DNA from: Trichomonas tenax
Taxonomy: Eukaryota > Parabasalia > Trichomonadida > Trichomonadidae
Reading direction: 5' to 3'
NCBI GenBank assembly: GCA_023091735.1
Contig: JALKBU010000191.1
Span: 1-63,894 of the forward strand
DNA: 63,894 bases
Each line of letters begins with the position of its first letter. Position 1 is the first letter of the stretch. The notes under the pieces were generated by a model. The model saw only the letters and a program-made list of their open reading frames with translations. It was not told the origin of the DNA and searched no databases. Positions 1 to 11,350 of the stretch are shown here, piece after piece. The position numbers and the translations under genes are program-made.

Positions 1-754
1 ATGATTCATAATTAATTATGAATTTAATGATATATTAATAATTATGAGAATAAGTAATAATATGAAAATAATCTTGTAATGAAAAAGGTATCTGTGAAAA
101 AATAAAAAATAGAAAAAAAAATAATTTTTTTTAATATCAAAAGTGAAAATGTAATGTGTATTAAAAATTGAATCAATAAGTGGGTTCTTGCTAGGGCCTG
201 GCTTGGCCACTCGAGGGCTTTGGAAGTCTCAGGCCGACCTTGCCCAATGACATTCTCGCAACAATTTAAGCATGCATAAATATCGTTGTTTTCTTACCAA
301 TTAGGTATATGCTCGTTGATGATAGAGTTGTGGCTCATCAACAATACTAACCTGGATGTATTGGTTAGACTACAAAGATATTTATAACACTTTTTATAAA
401 GGTGACAATTTGCCCGCGCAAAAAGTGACAGTTTATTTATAAAAGTGACTTTAAGGCCCACCTGTCACTTTTTGATGTTCACTTTTGTCATAGACTCGTT
501 TTGTTAGCATTAACTGACTCAAGGCAAATAAAATATCCAAAAGGTATTGCTAAATAAGGATTAATATTATTTTGATTAATTTTTATTATCGACAACATGA
601 TATTTAAATTCAATAATATTTATTAATTAGATGTATTGTATTCACGGTTTTAATGCAGAGCCTTGAATTTGAGAAATTAAAGCTATAAAATCAAATATTT
701 TTTTCTAGATTTTAATGTAAACTTCTCAAATACAATGAAATCAAAAATTTAATT
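1..754. other. 5' intergenic region with a GC-richer islet
   Basis: No credible gene is visible. Positions about 185-360 are clearly GC-richer than the surrounding AT-rich DNA and hold no long ORF, so they may be a fragment of an old insertion. Positions 420-431 and 462-473 are a 12-bp perfect inverted repeat (AAAAAGTGACAG and its complement) around a further AAAAGTGAC. A five-codon ATG ORF (735-752) ends just before the BEACH start codon. It matters only if transcription begins upstream of it. Confidence 0.5.
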
Positions 755-3700
755 ATGAAATATCTTTCGCCCTCAGAACTCATTATTTCTATTCTTTCTC
801 CCGAGAACGATATATTTCCACCGACAGAGGGTCTCGACAGGCACACTTTGGAGACGATAAACTTCAAATTTCCTTTATTTTCAACGAATGAATTAAAGCA
901 ATTAACGAAAGAAATACAAACAAACACGAACTATATAGCACCTGTGACATCGCGATACTTTCCTGTCATATATCAACCCGAAATTGTTACGATTTTGACA
1001 ACAAAAAAAGACGTTCTCATCAATAACTATGTTTTCATTTCGTATTATATACTTACTTCGTATATTTCATGGGAGATAAACTACAATTTGTCGAATGATC
1101 CATTAAGATCGCTTCCGATTTTGGAATCAATTTTAGAGATTTGCGCACCAAAGGGTGCTGTGATAAACAGCAAGATCTACTTGATGGGAATATCCGCGTT
1201 TTATATAATTTTCTCGAAATTGACCAAACAAGAAAATTTTACGACTTTAATTCCATTTTTTGATCCTCTACATATATATTTTCTTACATTTCCTGAACTT
1301 CCTCTGGAAGCACTCAACATTTTATCGGATACACTCGAAAGATTGTTAATTGAAACAAAATACGAAATAAATGAAGACTTCACACCACTTTTGAACATAA
1401 TATCGAAATATGTTTACGAATATCAAGAGGAGGTACCTAGAATCTGGCTCGAAAAAATACTCTCTCCTTTAGAATATCCAATTTGCCAACTTTCGCGTGA
1501 TGGTTTGAGTTTTCTATCATTAATGGCAAGCCATTTACCTGATGATATACTTTACAGAATTTTCTCACTTTTTCCTAATGCAATTACAACATATGTTTTA
1601 AAAATCGATTTTCACTTTCCAAAACCAATTCCTAACAAACGCAATGATTTATCATCACTTTTAGCGTCAGAAGCAATCTATAGAATTGAAAATAAGAAAA
1701 CTTTCGCAAATGGATTTAAATTTCAAACCCCTGCAATATTTCCTGACAAATTCGAAATGGAAAACGTATTAACGAAAGATTTATTATCAAGGCTTTCATT
1801 GATAGTGAAATCTTGCATTCATAGTCCTCTGGTTGCAAAATCTTTTATTCAAAGTTTAGAATTAATCATTCAAAGTGAAAAATCACAGAGCTTTTATCTT
1901 GGATTGACATCTGTTTATCTGTATGTATGCATTAATTTGCATAAATACGTTGATAAGCAAACAATGTTTAATATTTTACTTACAAGGCCTTATTTTGATC
2001 CCAACATAACTGTTTTTGATAATTTAGAAGATTTTGAGACAACAGACACAATTAGATCAAAGATTATCGAAATTGCTGTTAAAGAAGGATTTGATATAAT
2101 TAATATTGCAATTCAATCTTGGATACTTCAGCCTCCGCTTTTATCCGAGATTATACAGCGTATCACACGCTTGCTGACACCTCAAATGTTTAATACTCGA
2201 ACAATAATTCAATTTTCGAAAACATTAATGAGTGTATCATTATATTACCAACAAATGAACTTTACAACAGACTTTCCATATGTAGAAACAGCTAGAAAAG
2301 CAATATTCTTAATGATATCTAAATTATTAGATAATTCTGAACTTCTCAAAGGATTTTTCAATTGCAGCATATTCACAACATTCTTCTTCTCATTTGTATT
2401 TGAAGAATTGCCAAGATCTTTCATTTTAACATATATTTTACAATATTTAAGCCACAACATTGCAAATGATGTTGTTGTCTCTGCATTTGCTCAAATCTTC
2501 GATATTTCGTGCACATACATTGATGACGAAGCATATCAGCTATTGATATCAAATATAATGCAAACAATTAATGAATCAATGATCCACAACAACAGTAACA
2601 TTCAGCATTTATCTGCTTTATCAACACCTTTATTATCAACTTTACCAAGATTAACAATCACGCAACACTCTCAACAGTTTATTCTTAATCTCATTCAGTT
2701 CTTAACAATCATTCATATTAAGATTACATCGCCACAAGTTTTGTCTCTTGGAAATGCAATCGATCGCGTTTTTCCCGAAGATTTCACAACTTCACTTCAA
2801 CAGAAATTAATTCAGTTTATTGCAGGCGAACCATTAACTTCTTTAAATCCTAATTTCATTATTGGTCAGCCTAAGATTCTTCCTATATTTTTAGATCTTT
2901 CGATCAACAGAGTTCAGAATCCAACGAAATTAATCAATTTGATTTATGAGTTAATATCCGCATCAATGAGTAATGCTTTAATATCGCATAAATCAGGCTT
3001 TGATCTCTATTTACTTGACTTAATCAGCAAGCATTCATCTGATCCAACAAAATATGATTTAGTTCAGATTTTAATGGAACTATTCTGTAAGATTTCGCAA
3101 GAGTCATCATCAGTTACGATTGTTCATAAATTCATTTCATTTTTAACTCCAATCAAAGGACGATTCTTACCTTTGAATCAAGATTTGTATTTAAGAACAC
3201 TGAATACTTTGATAACAGCAGAATCAAAGCGTCCAAATGGTTATTTATCACTAATCACAAAAGATGATTACATTGATGTCAGCGGAGTCACAGGAGAAAT
3301 GCTTGAGAAAGGATTCACTGCCGGAGCTTGGATTTTTGTTGACAACGCTGTTGCTCAATACAAACCTTCAATATTTTCATTTATTGATACCAGAGACAGA
3401 AGATTAGTTTGGTTTATTTCAGCGGGAAGTGTATATTGCGCACAAAGAACATTACAGCATGAATCAACAGGACACCTTGAACTGAAGATACCACTGTTAC
3501 AATGGGTTTACTTTACTGTAACATATATCAGTGGCTCTGAATATTCAAGCGTCAAAGTTGGGATCAATGGACGCGATTACAAGAAGATGGACTTCACTTC
3601 AATGACATTCGAACGAGGACCAATTAAATTCACTATTGGTGGATTCCAACATGAACCATTTGCAACACAAGAGAATACAAAGATTTGCTCTTTCTCTTTA

Positions 3701-6700
3701 CATCCATATCTTGAAAAGAATCAAATCTCATTGATGTATAACATTAGATTTAATATGAATGGAACAATAATTCCTGAAACATATTGTGCTCATACACTTA
3801 AGTCCACAGGAAACAAACTTTCGGCTGTTGAAAGAGTATCAAAATATCACAATAATTATGTCAATGTAAACTGCTCCGAAACATTAATACCTCAGAGTTT
3901 CGGGAGCTGCTTGATTCAATACTGCAAAGCCGAAATGCTACTTCCTCTCTTCGCTCAATTTGATATGACATTCACTGATGGCACGAAACTTCCTGATCTT
4001 CCAAAACTTGCTATCGAATGTGTCAGCAACTGTTTATTCTTAAGTGTTGATGCTCAAATAGATTTTCACGCAGCAAACGGTTTTTCAATTATTTCGCATT
4101 TGTTAATGAATCTTTCTGTTGATCACATCACGTATTCATTGTATACGCAATTCTTTGTCATGCTTCAATCAATGCAATCAAACAGAATGCAAATCGATAT
4201 CATCGAAGATATTTTACTGAATATTCCTCTATGGATGAAATGCGAACATGATCAACATCTTAAAATCATCAGACATTGGGGAAGAGTCCTTTTCCCATCT
4301 TACAAGAGTATCATTACTTCAATTTTGCCAATTAGAAGATTCTTATCAATTCTTAGAATCTTCTATTGGTATGAACCAATAGAAGAAACAATGAATTTGT
4401 GCAAAGACAGATTCAGAGGTAAGAAAGTCGATATTCATGAACCAAGACAAACAATTTTAATGTCTATGGTTGAACTTGCACTTGATTCATTCGATTTGAA
4501 AGATTTGCAATGCTTGATAAGTCATTGCATGACAATCTCAGAGATAGAACAGATTTGCGATCTTTTAGTTTTCATGGAAGAAATTTCAAAGAAATCTCCA
4601 CAAATACTGAAGAATATCGGATATGATCATTACAGTTTCTTGTTCCAATTAGTTTTACATAACAATGTGAACTTAATGAAGAGAATAATTTCTTTGTTGA
4701 TATCATATTCACATAGCGGACTTCTTGACAGATCTCTTTCAACAATCATTGTATTACTGATGAGCAAATTAACTCCATTAAGTGTTGATGGAAATTTGTT
4801 TGAATATGTATTAACAAGGCTCAGATTTGGAATACATGAATTGTTTCCATTAGTTTGCTGGATGGCAATAATTCTCGGCGAACAACAAGTCAAAAGATTA
4901 TTTATAGAAGTTCCACCATCACACAGTTTAACAACATATTTCAACTGGTCTGTGTGGCCAACAATTGCTTGTTTCTATTTCATTCACAATCAAGACCTTG
5001 TTAATATGATATTCGATTATATGGCGCGATGCTCGCCAAACCAATGGAATGCACTCTTCTGCATGATTAATATCATTGGAATGTGCGTCGGGCTCGAAAC
5101 AAGCGATCTAAAGGCAACTTTCTTGATTAATGTTGCACAAGGAATGACATCTGATAGAAAGATGACACAAAATGATATTTCGACATTCTTCGCGGTCACA
5201 AAATTCTTCCTTTTCTACAGAAGTATCAAAGAACCGAACTGCGCACTTTGTAAAATGTTCGAAACAAGTGTATTCAAAGATGAAGCATACGCGAATAGAA
5301 GAAGAACGTCAGTTGAAGTTTTTATCAATGAAATCGTCACAAAGCCATATTTATTAATTGATAGAATGCTCAAAATCGAAAAGCTTCCAGATAAATATAA
5401 ATTTGGTCTCCGTTTGGATGAAGACAATAATTGGCTTGATTCGATGTTTGCAGTATTTTGCATTTCACTCTTCTCAAGATTTAACTCGAGATCTTTCTTT
5501 GATATTGATTTGCTAATTAGTAGTTATTTGATGCATGTTAACGCAGAAGTTGTTGTTGATCATATAAAAGCATTAAATCTTACAAAAGAAGAACAGAATG
5601 AGCACTTGATGTTCATTTCTTTAATTAATCATCACACGAGATTAACAGGACATGAAGATGTCATCCAATGCAAAGATTGGTCTGAAGAAAACGCATATTT
5701 ATGCATCCAGCGTCAGCAATTTTTGATGGATACAACAATTGTTGATATGATGAATTTTATGTTCTCGAAGCTTCAAAATTATTACAGCGAACTTAGTGGA
5801 GTCATGTTGAAGATTTTCACATTCGCAAGTGATGAAATCGTTCAAGAGAGTCTTAATCATCTTGACTCTGTCTACAAAGAAGAGAAAGACAGAATCCACA
5901 GAAGCTATCACAGATGGTCAACATTATGGAGATCTCTTGCTGGTGATTTAGCACCATGGAACTGCACTTCAGAGGATCAAATCTTCTACAAGAGAGATAA
6001 CTGCGCATGTTATAATCTGTGCCCATTCAAACTGAAGCGTGATTGGAATCATGACTCTCACATCGATGCAAGTATGGCACGCGACACAGGATCGCGTTTA
6101 ACAGCAGCAGAGATTGCCGAAGTTGAAAAGCAAAAACGTCTTCTTAAATATTCGAATAACAGTCCAATTGATCTTTTGGTCATCAACAATGTTCACGGAA
6201 AAGGTACAGAAGATATCAAATATGAAGAAGCGCAAGCATTTCTAGTTACGATCATTGCTCCAAGCATTGAAAAACCAGCGATGTTCAAGATAACAAGAGA
6301 TTCGATTTTGATCGAGTACAAAGATGGACATATCAAGAAAATCCCTGGAAAAGACATTCAACACATTTTCTTCAGACGCAGATTCCATCATCCAAACAGT
6401 ATTGAAATATTCACTATATTTGGACGTAATTATTTCGTCCAGTTTGATCAACATAACTCTCTTTCTGTTATATCGAAATTAAGCTATCTTCCAATGCCAA
6501 ATATTATTACACTTCAAACGAAGGACTTCTACAACTTCTTCAAACAGACAGGAAAAACAGAGCATTGGGTCAACAAACTTATATCGACATTTGATTACAT
6601 TATGCACTTGAACCAAATGAGTGGAAGAACATTCAACGATTTGGCTCAATATCTGGTTTTCCCGTGGCTCACAGCAATGCATAAATGCGATAAAATCGAG

Positions 6701-8380
6701 CTTACCGATGATTTCTTCAGAGATTTGTCGAAACCAATTGGAGCATTGACAGATGAACGTCTTCATGACATTCTCAGTAGATTGCCAGATCTCAAGATTC
6801 TCGGTGAAAATCCATATATGTACGGAAGTGGTTTCAGCTGTGCTTTGACAGTTTGCTTGTTCTTGATTAGAACCGAACCATTCACAACATTACACATCGA
6901 ATTGCAAAGCGGCAAATTTGATCATGCAGGAAGAATTTTCAGTTCTATTTCAACGACATGGAAAATGATATCCTCACACATCAATGATTATCGTGAAGCA
7001 ATACCTGAATTTTTCTTCTTCCCGGAGTTCTTAATCAACTTGAACAAGTTCGATCTTGGAAAGACAAACAGCGGACCAATAGACAATGTCCATCTTCCAG
7101 ATTGGGTATCAAACGCTTATGATTATGTTTATATCAACAGAAAACTTCTTGAATCAGATTTCGTCAGTTCACACATTCATTCGTGGATCGATTTGATTTG
7201 GGGTATCAACAGCAGAGGAGAAAATGCCAAAGAACACCACAACTGTTTCAAAGATGAGATGTATGACAGCGCTTGGGATGAAAAGTCTCTCAAGAATCCA
7301 AGAAGAAGGAGTGAGATTGAAGCAACTCTTTGTCATGTTGGGCAAATGTGTCCGCAGCTTTTCTTCTCTCCTCATCCTGTGAGAAATCTTAACGCTTCAA
7401 CGAAGAAATTCGATAAAAAGAAGATAACGATAACACCGGCAACGAATCCAAAGATTATCTTCGCCAGAGTTACACTTGATTCCGGAATATTCAATATCGC
7501 AATGTGTGACTCTCAAGGAAAAGTCCATTCATGCAATATCGATACAGAATTCTTCAACGAGAAGACTGATGTCACATTCACTTACAAAGATTTGAAGAAT
7601 TTTGATATATTAAAATTCGAGTCGCTTCCTAAGTATTCTCAGATTTGTTTAATCTCTGATGAACGTTTAATAGCAATATCAAACGCAAACAGACGCCTTT
7701 ATTCTATCAATCTCAAAACATGCCTTGTTGAAGAATTCACTGAAGTTCCTGTTGATGCAGTCTACTGCAATTCTTCACAGAGTGATTTCTGCATCGGCAC
7801 AGCAAGTTCCTCAGTTATGGTTTTCAGGAATGATCACAAAGTCGCAACATGTATGAGTTATAGAGAAGGAATCTCATGTTGTTTCTCTTCGAACGTTTTC
7901 AACGTTACTGTTACAGGAACACGTGATGGCTTCATTCTCATTAACTCAATACCGAGTGGTGAACTCGTGAGAAGCATCAATCTCGATGAATACAGGCCTC
8001 AAATTATCAATGTCACTCTTTCTTGGGGCTTTATTTTAGTTTATGTGACAAAAATCATCGATTTCAGCGTAAGGCACATTTTGAAGTTATTTAACATCAA
8101 TGGAGAGTTCTTGCGCGAGCGCGAAGTAGATGCACCAATAAATATGCTGCAATCATTCACAAGCAGAGATGGATTCGACTTCATTTGCATGTCTGATGAA
8201 AAAGGAAGAGTTTTCATTTTCGAAGCATTCTTCTTGAATATTGGTGAACCTGTTACAAAATATAGTCCGCAAATATGCACAATGAAGTACTTCAGAAATA
8301 TGGAGTGTCTCTGCTTGATCGGAACTGATGGAAAAGTCAGCATTTTGAATTCAAAAATACCAAATGTTCTTGTAACATGA
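755..8380 (+). CDS. BEACH-WD40 family giant protein
   Basis: Encodes 2541 residues in one uninterrupted ORF, starting at the ATG at 755 and ending in TGA. The long N-terminal part is helical and alpha-solenoid-like. Residues about 830-990 resemble the ConA-like beta domain seen in many BEACH proteins. Residues about 1829-1912 fit the PH-like domain that precedes BEACH. The BEACH domain covers about 1936-2209 and includes the family stretch NQMSGRTFNDLAQYLVFPW. WD40-like beta repeats fill the remaining 330 residues. This is the LYST/neurobeachin/ALFY class, large scaffolds that act in vesicle fusion or fission, lysosome sizing and autophagy. The domain order and length are normal for the family. 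Which subfamily it belongs to cannot be decided by eye. Trichomonads are known to carry several such genes. Confidence 0.93.
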   Translation: MKYLSPSELIISILSPENDIFPPTEGLDRHTLETINFKFPLFSTNELKQLTKEIQTNTNYIAPVTSRYFPVIYQPEIVTILTTKKDVLINNYVFISYYILTSYISWEINYNLSNDPLRSLPILESILEICAPKGAVINSKIYLMGISAFYIIFSKLTKQENFTTLIPFFDPLHIYFLTFPELPLEALNILSDTLERLLIETKYEINEDFTPLLNIISKYVYEYQEEVPRIWLEKILSPLEYPICQLSRDGLSFLSLMASHLPDDILYRIFSLFPNAITTYVLKIDFHFPKPIPNKRNDLSSLLASEAIYRIENKKTFANGFKFQTPAIFPDKFEMENVLTKDLLSRLSLIVKSCIHSPLVAKSFIQSLELIIQSEKSQSFYLGLTSVYLYVCINLHKYVDKQTMFNILLTRPYFDPNITVFDNLEDFETTDTIRSKIIEIAVKEGFDIINIAIQSWILQPPLLSEIIQRITRLLTPQMFNTRTIIQFSKTLMSVSLYYQQMNFTTDFPYVETARKAIFLMISKLLDNSELLKGFFNCSIFTTFFFSFVFEELPRSFILTYILQYLSHNIANDVVVSAFAQIFDISCTYIDDEAYQLLISNIMQTINESMIHNNSNIQHLSALSTPLLSTLPRLTITQHSQQFILNLIQFLTIIHIKITSPQVLSLGNAIDRVFPEDFTTSLQQKLIQFIAGEPLTSLNPNFIIGQPKILPIFLDLSINRVQNPTKLINLIYELISASMSNALISHKSGFDLYLLDLISKHSSDPTKYDLVQILMELFCKISQESSSVTIVHKFISFLTPIKGRFLPLNQDLYLRTLNTLITAESKRPNGYLSLITKDDYIDVSGVTGEMLEKGFTAGAWIFVDNAVAQYKPSIFSFIDTRDRRLVWFISAGSVYCAQRTLQHESTGHLELKIPLLQWVYFTVTYISGSEYSSVKVGINGRDYKKMDFTSMTFERGPIKFTIGGFQHEPFATQENTKICSFSLHPYLEKNQISLMYNIRFNMNGTIIPETYCAHTLKSTGNKLSAVERVSKYHNNYVNVNCSETLIPQSFGSCLIQYCKAEMLLPLFAQFDMTFTDGTKLPDLPKLAIECVSNCLFLSVDAQIDFHAANGFSIISHLLMNLSVDHITYSLYTQFFVMLQSMQSNRMQIDIIEDILLNIPLWMKCEHDQHLKIIRHWGRVLFPSYKSIITSILPIRRFLSILRIFYWYEPIEETMNLCKDRFRGKKVDIHEPRQTILMSMVELALDSFDLKDLQCLISHCMTISEIEQICDLLVFMEEISKKSPQILKNIGYDHYSFLFQLVLHNNVNLMKRIISLLISYSHSGLLDRSLSTIIVLLMSKLTPLSVDGNLFEYVLTRLRFGIHELFPLVCWMAIILGEQQVKRLFIEVPPSHSLTTYFNWSVWPTIACFYFIHNQDLVNMIFDYMARCSPNQWNALFCMINIIGMCVGLETSDLKATFLINVAQGMTSDRKMTQNDISTFFAVTKFFLFYRSIKEPNCALCKMFETSVFKDEAYANRRRTSVEVFINEIVTKPYLLIDRMLKIEKLPDKYKFGLRLDEDNNWLDSMFAVFCISLFSRFNSRSFFDIDLLISSYLMHVNAEVVVDHIKALNLTKEEQNEHLMFISLINHHTRLTGHEDVIQCKDWSEENAYLCIQRQQFLMDTTIVDMMNFMFSKLQNYYSELSGVMLKIFTFASDEIVQESLNHLDSVYKEEKDRIHRSYHRWSTLWRSLAGDLAPWNCTSEDQIFYKRDNCACYNLCPFKLKRDWNHDSHIDASMARDTGSRLTAAEIAEVEKQKRLLKYSNNSPIDLLVINNVHGKGTEDIKYEEAQAFLVTIIAPSIEKPAMFKITRDSILIEYKDGHIKKIPGKDIQHIFFRRRFHHPNSIEIFTIFGRNYFVQFDQHNSLSVISKLSYLPMPNIITLQTKDFYNFFKQTGKTEHWVNKLISTFDYIMHLNQMSGRTFNDLAQYLVFPWLTAMHKCDKIELTDDFFRDLSKPIGALTDERLHDILSRLPDLKILGENPYMYGSGFSCALTVCLFLIRTEPFTTLHIELQSGKFDHAGRIFSSISTTWKMISSHINDYREAIPEFFFFPEFLINLNKFDLGKTNSGPIDNVHLPDWVSNAYDYVYINRKLLESDFVSSHIHSWIDLIWGINSRGENAKEHHNCFKDEMYDSAWDEKSLKNPRRRSEIEATLCHVGQMCPQLFFSPHPVRNLNASTKKFDKKKITITPATNPKIIFARVTLDSGIFNIAMCDSQGKVHSCNIDTEFFNEKTDVTFTYKDLKNFDILKFESLPKYSQICLISDERLIAISNANRRLYSINLKTCLVEEFTEVPVDAVYCNSSQSDFCIGTASSSVMVFRNDHKVATCMSYREGISCCFSSNVFNVTVTGTRDGFILINSIPSGELVRSINLDEYRPQIINVTLSWGFILVYVTKIIDFSVRHILKLFNINGEFLREREVDAPINMLQSFTSRDGFDFICMSDEKGRVFIFEAFFLNIGEPVTKYSPQICTMKYFRNMECLCLIGTDGKVSILNSKIPNVLVT

Positions 8381-8490
8381 TTTGTTTTGTATATTATATA
8401 TAAAGATTATTTAGTAGTTAATTTAAGATAGATTACAAACAAAAAATTATAAAAATATAATAAATCGTAGATGATTAATAAACGCATTGC

Positions 8491-8802
8491 CTATTGCTGT
8501 AAAACTTCTGATGCGTGAAGATTTGGATCATGAATTGAAACATCGACCATGAAATCCGTTTTAGGGTAATTTCCTTCGAGAAAAACGCTGTAGAATATCG
8601 AATTCGAAAGATTAAGGAACACATTGTACATATCACCAGCAGGAGGCTGTTTATCTAAATCTCTGAACACAAATTCGTTACATTGATCTTCTGGAATGTT
8701 TTTTTGATCAATAACCAATGGATCTTTAACGAGTGGATCGAAAACTGAAGGTTTTTCTTCCATTTCTTCTAAAGTTGTCAGTAGTTCAGAGAGTTCTTCC
8801 AT
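8491..8802 (-). CDS. Small acidic hypothetical protein
   Basis: Encodes 103 residues from an ATG at 8800-8802. The N-terminus is acidic and helical (MEELSELLTTLEEMEE), followed by a more hydrophobic part with several aromatic residues. No family was recognised. It converges on the BEACH gene with a gap of only 110 bases, the spacing seen between real genes here. The reading is not antisense to any other gene, and composition is protein-like. The 5' flank carries TTAACGAC within 30 bases, resembling the Myb-type elements of trichomonad promoters (weak). I regard it as a probable real gene of unknown role. Confidence 0.55.
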   Translation of the reverse strand: MEELSELLTTLEEMEEKPSVFDPLVKDPLVIDQKNIPEDQCNEFVFRDLDKQPPAGDMYNVFLNLSNSIFYSVFLEGNYPKTDFMVDVSIHDPNLHASEVLQQ

Positions 8803-9184
8803 TCTTAAAAATTACAGGTCGTTAATTTTTAGCGAAGTCTGTTTGATTCCAAAAACTTTCTTTACAACATTCTACAATGAAAATCAATATTTCAAACTAT
8901 ATTCAATATTCACTATTGCCTCTGCTGCATCTTAATATAGTAGTTAAATTCTGAATTATAAATTCATCATTTGATTGATATCAATCAAAATTCTTTTCTC
9001 AATAAGTCCTTTCTTTCACTAAAAATAGATATGATCATATGATAGCTATTTCAATACACATATAAATTCTTCTCGATTTTAAAATTATTGATTTCCAACT
9101 GAAGAATATTCACTTTCATGTTTTTAAAAGATAATGAAGTGTGTTAAAGATAGTTTGAGTAAAGAAAAATTAAACATAAACTAT
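8803..9184. other. Intergenic region
   Basis: AT-rich spacer of 382 bases between the start of the small acidic gene and the 3' end of the Grp170-like gene. It must hold the promoter of the former. I see no ORF or repeat worth naming. Confidence 0.5.
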
Positions 9185-11350
9185 TTATAATTCATCGTCA
9201 ACATCTTCATCGCCGACTGGTTTAAGGCTTCCTTTGACAGTCTCAAACAAGTCTTGGAGTTTTCTTACTTTGAGTTCGACATCTTTGAGAGAAACAGGCT
9301 GTTCTTCCCATGGTTTGATTGAAGCTTTAGCCTGTTTAACTTCGTCAATGCATTCTAATGCTTCATCAACAGATTCCATTAATGCTCTCTTCAATACTTT
9401 TGTTGGCGCAAGACTCTGCAATGGCCAAACTTTGTTAACAGTTGTGTTGATATCTTTGACAACATTTGATAATTTCTCAATCGCTGCTGGCATAAGTCTG
9501 TATTCACTTGCTCTGTCAACGATTGGTAACAAAATAGAATCGAGTTCTGTTCTTCTTGCAACGATTTCATCAGATGTCTCTACTTGTGCACCGGATTCTA
9601 TCCAATGCATTGCGTTTGTGATATGTTCATTGAGCTTTTGTGTTTCTGTGCCTGAAACAACAACTTTCCATGTTTCATCATTTGCGAGATTCTCTCTTGT
9701 GTTGAAGAGTGATGATTCATAAGAATTCCGTGCTTCAGCAATCTTCGCTATTCTTACATCATTCGCAGCAAATGCGGACATCAATCTTTTTGAATCTTCA
9801 AGCTTCGTTTTATCATTCTTTTCAGGATAAACCCTTCTCATTTCAAGTGGTTTCTTTTCAACTTTGTCACCAACTTTTGTTGCCAGTATGACGTTTGCGA
9901 GTTTGATTCTTTGAGACTTAGTGAGCATAAGATTGAAAACGATTCTTGCTTCGCCACCGCAATCGACTTTGTTGAATTGCCATTTTCCAATAACTTTGTC
10001 TGTTCCTGCAGGAACTTCTCCATCATATTCAAGAGCGATCTCTGTGTCACCCATTGGGTCCAATCTGACTGTCTGCTTCTCCAAGTTCTTCTTTGGAGAG
10101 AATGGAATTGTGCGGTTTCCAATGACAATGGAAAGATTGTAAGGAATCAAGAAGTGATGAACAAAATCAGATGTCTTGAATCCACCTGCATGTGATGTTG
10201 CTGTGAATGTTGCACCGCATACAATAGCTTCATCGCTGTTGAGACTGCGTGATACTTCAATGCCAAATGTCTTTGTAATCAAGTTCAAAACAGATGGAAT
10301 TCTATTCGATCCTCCAACAATCTCAACTGAATCAATTGGTGTCTTCTGCTTTTCTTTGAACTGCTTTAAGTTGTTTTCTATTAAGTTTAAGACCTCGCCA
10401 CAGCTCTGCATGAACTCATCCTGCGTGAAAATCACTCTATGGCCGAGAGAATCGCATGAAACATTTGCTGTTTCAGAAAGACTCAAAGCTAATTTAATTC
10501 TTTCTGCATCTTGAAGAACAACTTGATTTATCTCTGGAAGATTGTATTTTGTCTTAAGATGCTTTGCAATGCAAATATCAAAGTCAACACCTCCAATATC
10601 GGCCCATTGATAAACGAGGTCTTCGATTATTGGAATCTTCTTGTTATTTCCGCGTGCTTGTGGATTTACTTTCGTGAAAAACTTAAATGAACTCATTGTT
10701 AAACTTGAAGATCCAAAATCAATGATTGCAACAACTTTTGGCCTTGTTACAAATGTGTCGTGCTTGTCAATAGCATACTGAAGCGATAGTGCAGTCTTCT
10801 CATCGATAATCTTAATGAGTCTTAATCCAGCGAGTTTTATTGCGTTTGAAACTTTCTTTTTCTGGAAATCTGTAAAGAATCCAGGAACAGCAACGGCAGC
10901 ATCTTGTATCGTTTCCTGTTGTAATTGCACTTTGGCGTGTTGTAAAGCTTGTTCGAAAAGCATTGCCAAAACAATTTCTGGTTCGATACCATTTACTTGT
11001 GTTTGATTCATAACAAAGTCAATGTATCTGTCTGATAGGTATTTTTGTAACTCTGGTGACCACTTTTTGCCAATAACTTCCGTAATCGAGCGAATAACTG
11101 AAGATGAATTTCTTGTAAGGACAGGAGCTGCAGAAATGCCAACTCTACGGTTCAACTTCCTCACATTTTCGATATTGATCGGTAAATCTGACTCAAATGA
11201 TACCATTGCCGGTGTTTTTCGCTTTGATAATTCATTTAACACTATTTCGATACTTCTTCCTGCTCTGAATACTCCAGCCTTCAGATTTGTCGTTCCGAGA
11301 TCGAATCCGATGACTGAAGAATAACAGAATAAACATAGAAATGAAAACAT
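9185..11350 (-). CDS. Grp170/HYOU1/Lhs1-like ER Hsp70-family chaperone
   Basis: Encodes 721 residues. A hydrophobic leader (MFSFLCLFCYSSVIG) is followed at once by the Hsp70 nucleotide-binding phosphate loop FDLGTTNLKAG. The phrase IEIVLNELSKRKTPAMVSF is characteristic of the Grp170/Lhs1 branch rather than BiP. The second ATP-binding segment reads IDFGSSSLTMSS, and the adenosine motif reads VGGSNRIPSV. A degenerate beta-sandwich domain and a helical C-terminal domain follow. The protein ends in DDEL, a KDEL-type retrieval signal, so an ER-lumen location is well supported. Family members act as nucleotide-exchange factors for BiP and as holdases. It is shorter than the animal protein (about 1000 residues) because the acidic loop is reduced. 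The upstream region holds the TTTACATGTCAAAA element at 11417. Confidence 0.9.
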   Translation of the reverse strand: MFSFLCLFCYSSVIGFDLGTTNLKAGVFRAGRSIEIVLNELSKRKTPAMVSFESDLPINIENVRKLNRRVGISAAPVLTRNSSSVIRSITEVIGKKWSPELQKYLSDRYIDFVMNQTQVNGIEPEIVLAMLFEQALQHAKVQLQQETIQDAAVAVPGFFTDFQKKKVSNAIKLAGLRLIKIIDEKTALSLQYAIDKHDTFVTRPKVVAIIDFGSSSLTMSSFKFFTKVNPQARGNNKKIPIIEDLVYQWADIGGVDFDICIAKHLKTKYNLPEINQVVLQDAERIKLALSLSETANVSCDSLGHRVIFTQDEFMQSCGEVLNLIENNLKQFKEKQKTPIDSVEIVGGSNRIPSVLNLITKTFGIEVSRSLNSDEAIVCGATFTATSHAGGFKTSDFVHHFLIPYNLSIVIGNRTIPFSPKKNLEKQTVRLDPMGDTEIALEYDGEVPAGTDKVIGKWQFNKVDCGGEARIVFNLMLTKSQRIKLANVILATKVGDKVEKKPLEMRRVYPEKNDKTKLEDSKRLMSAFAANDVRIAKIAEARNSYESSLFNTRENLANDETWKVVVSGTETQKLNEHITNAMHWIESGAQVETSDEIVARRTELDSILLPIVDRASEYRLMPAAIEKLSNVVKDINTTVNKVWPLQSLAPTKVLKRALMESVDEALECIDEVKQAKASIKPWEEQPVSLKDVELKVRKLQDLFETVKGSLKPVGDEDVDDEL

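Noticed and set aside
9234..9722. 162-codon plus-strand ORF
   Set aside because: Antisense to the Grp170-like gene, rich in Ser and Thr as expected from complemented Lys/Glu codons.
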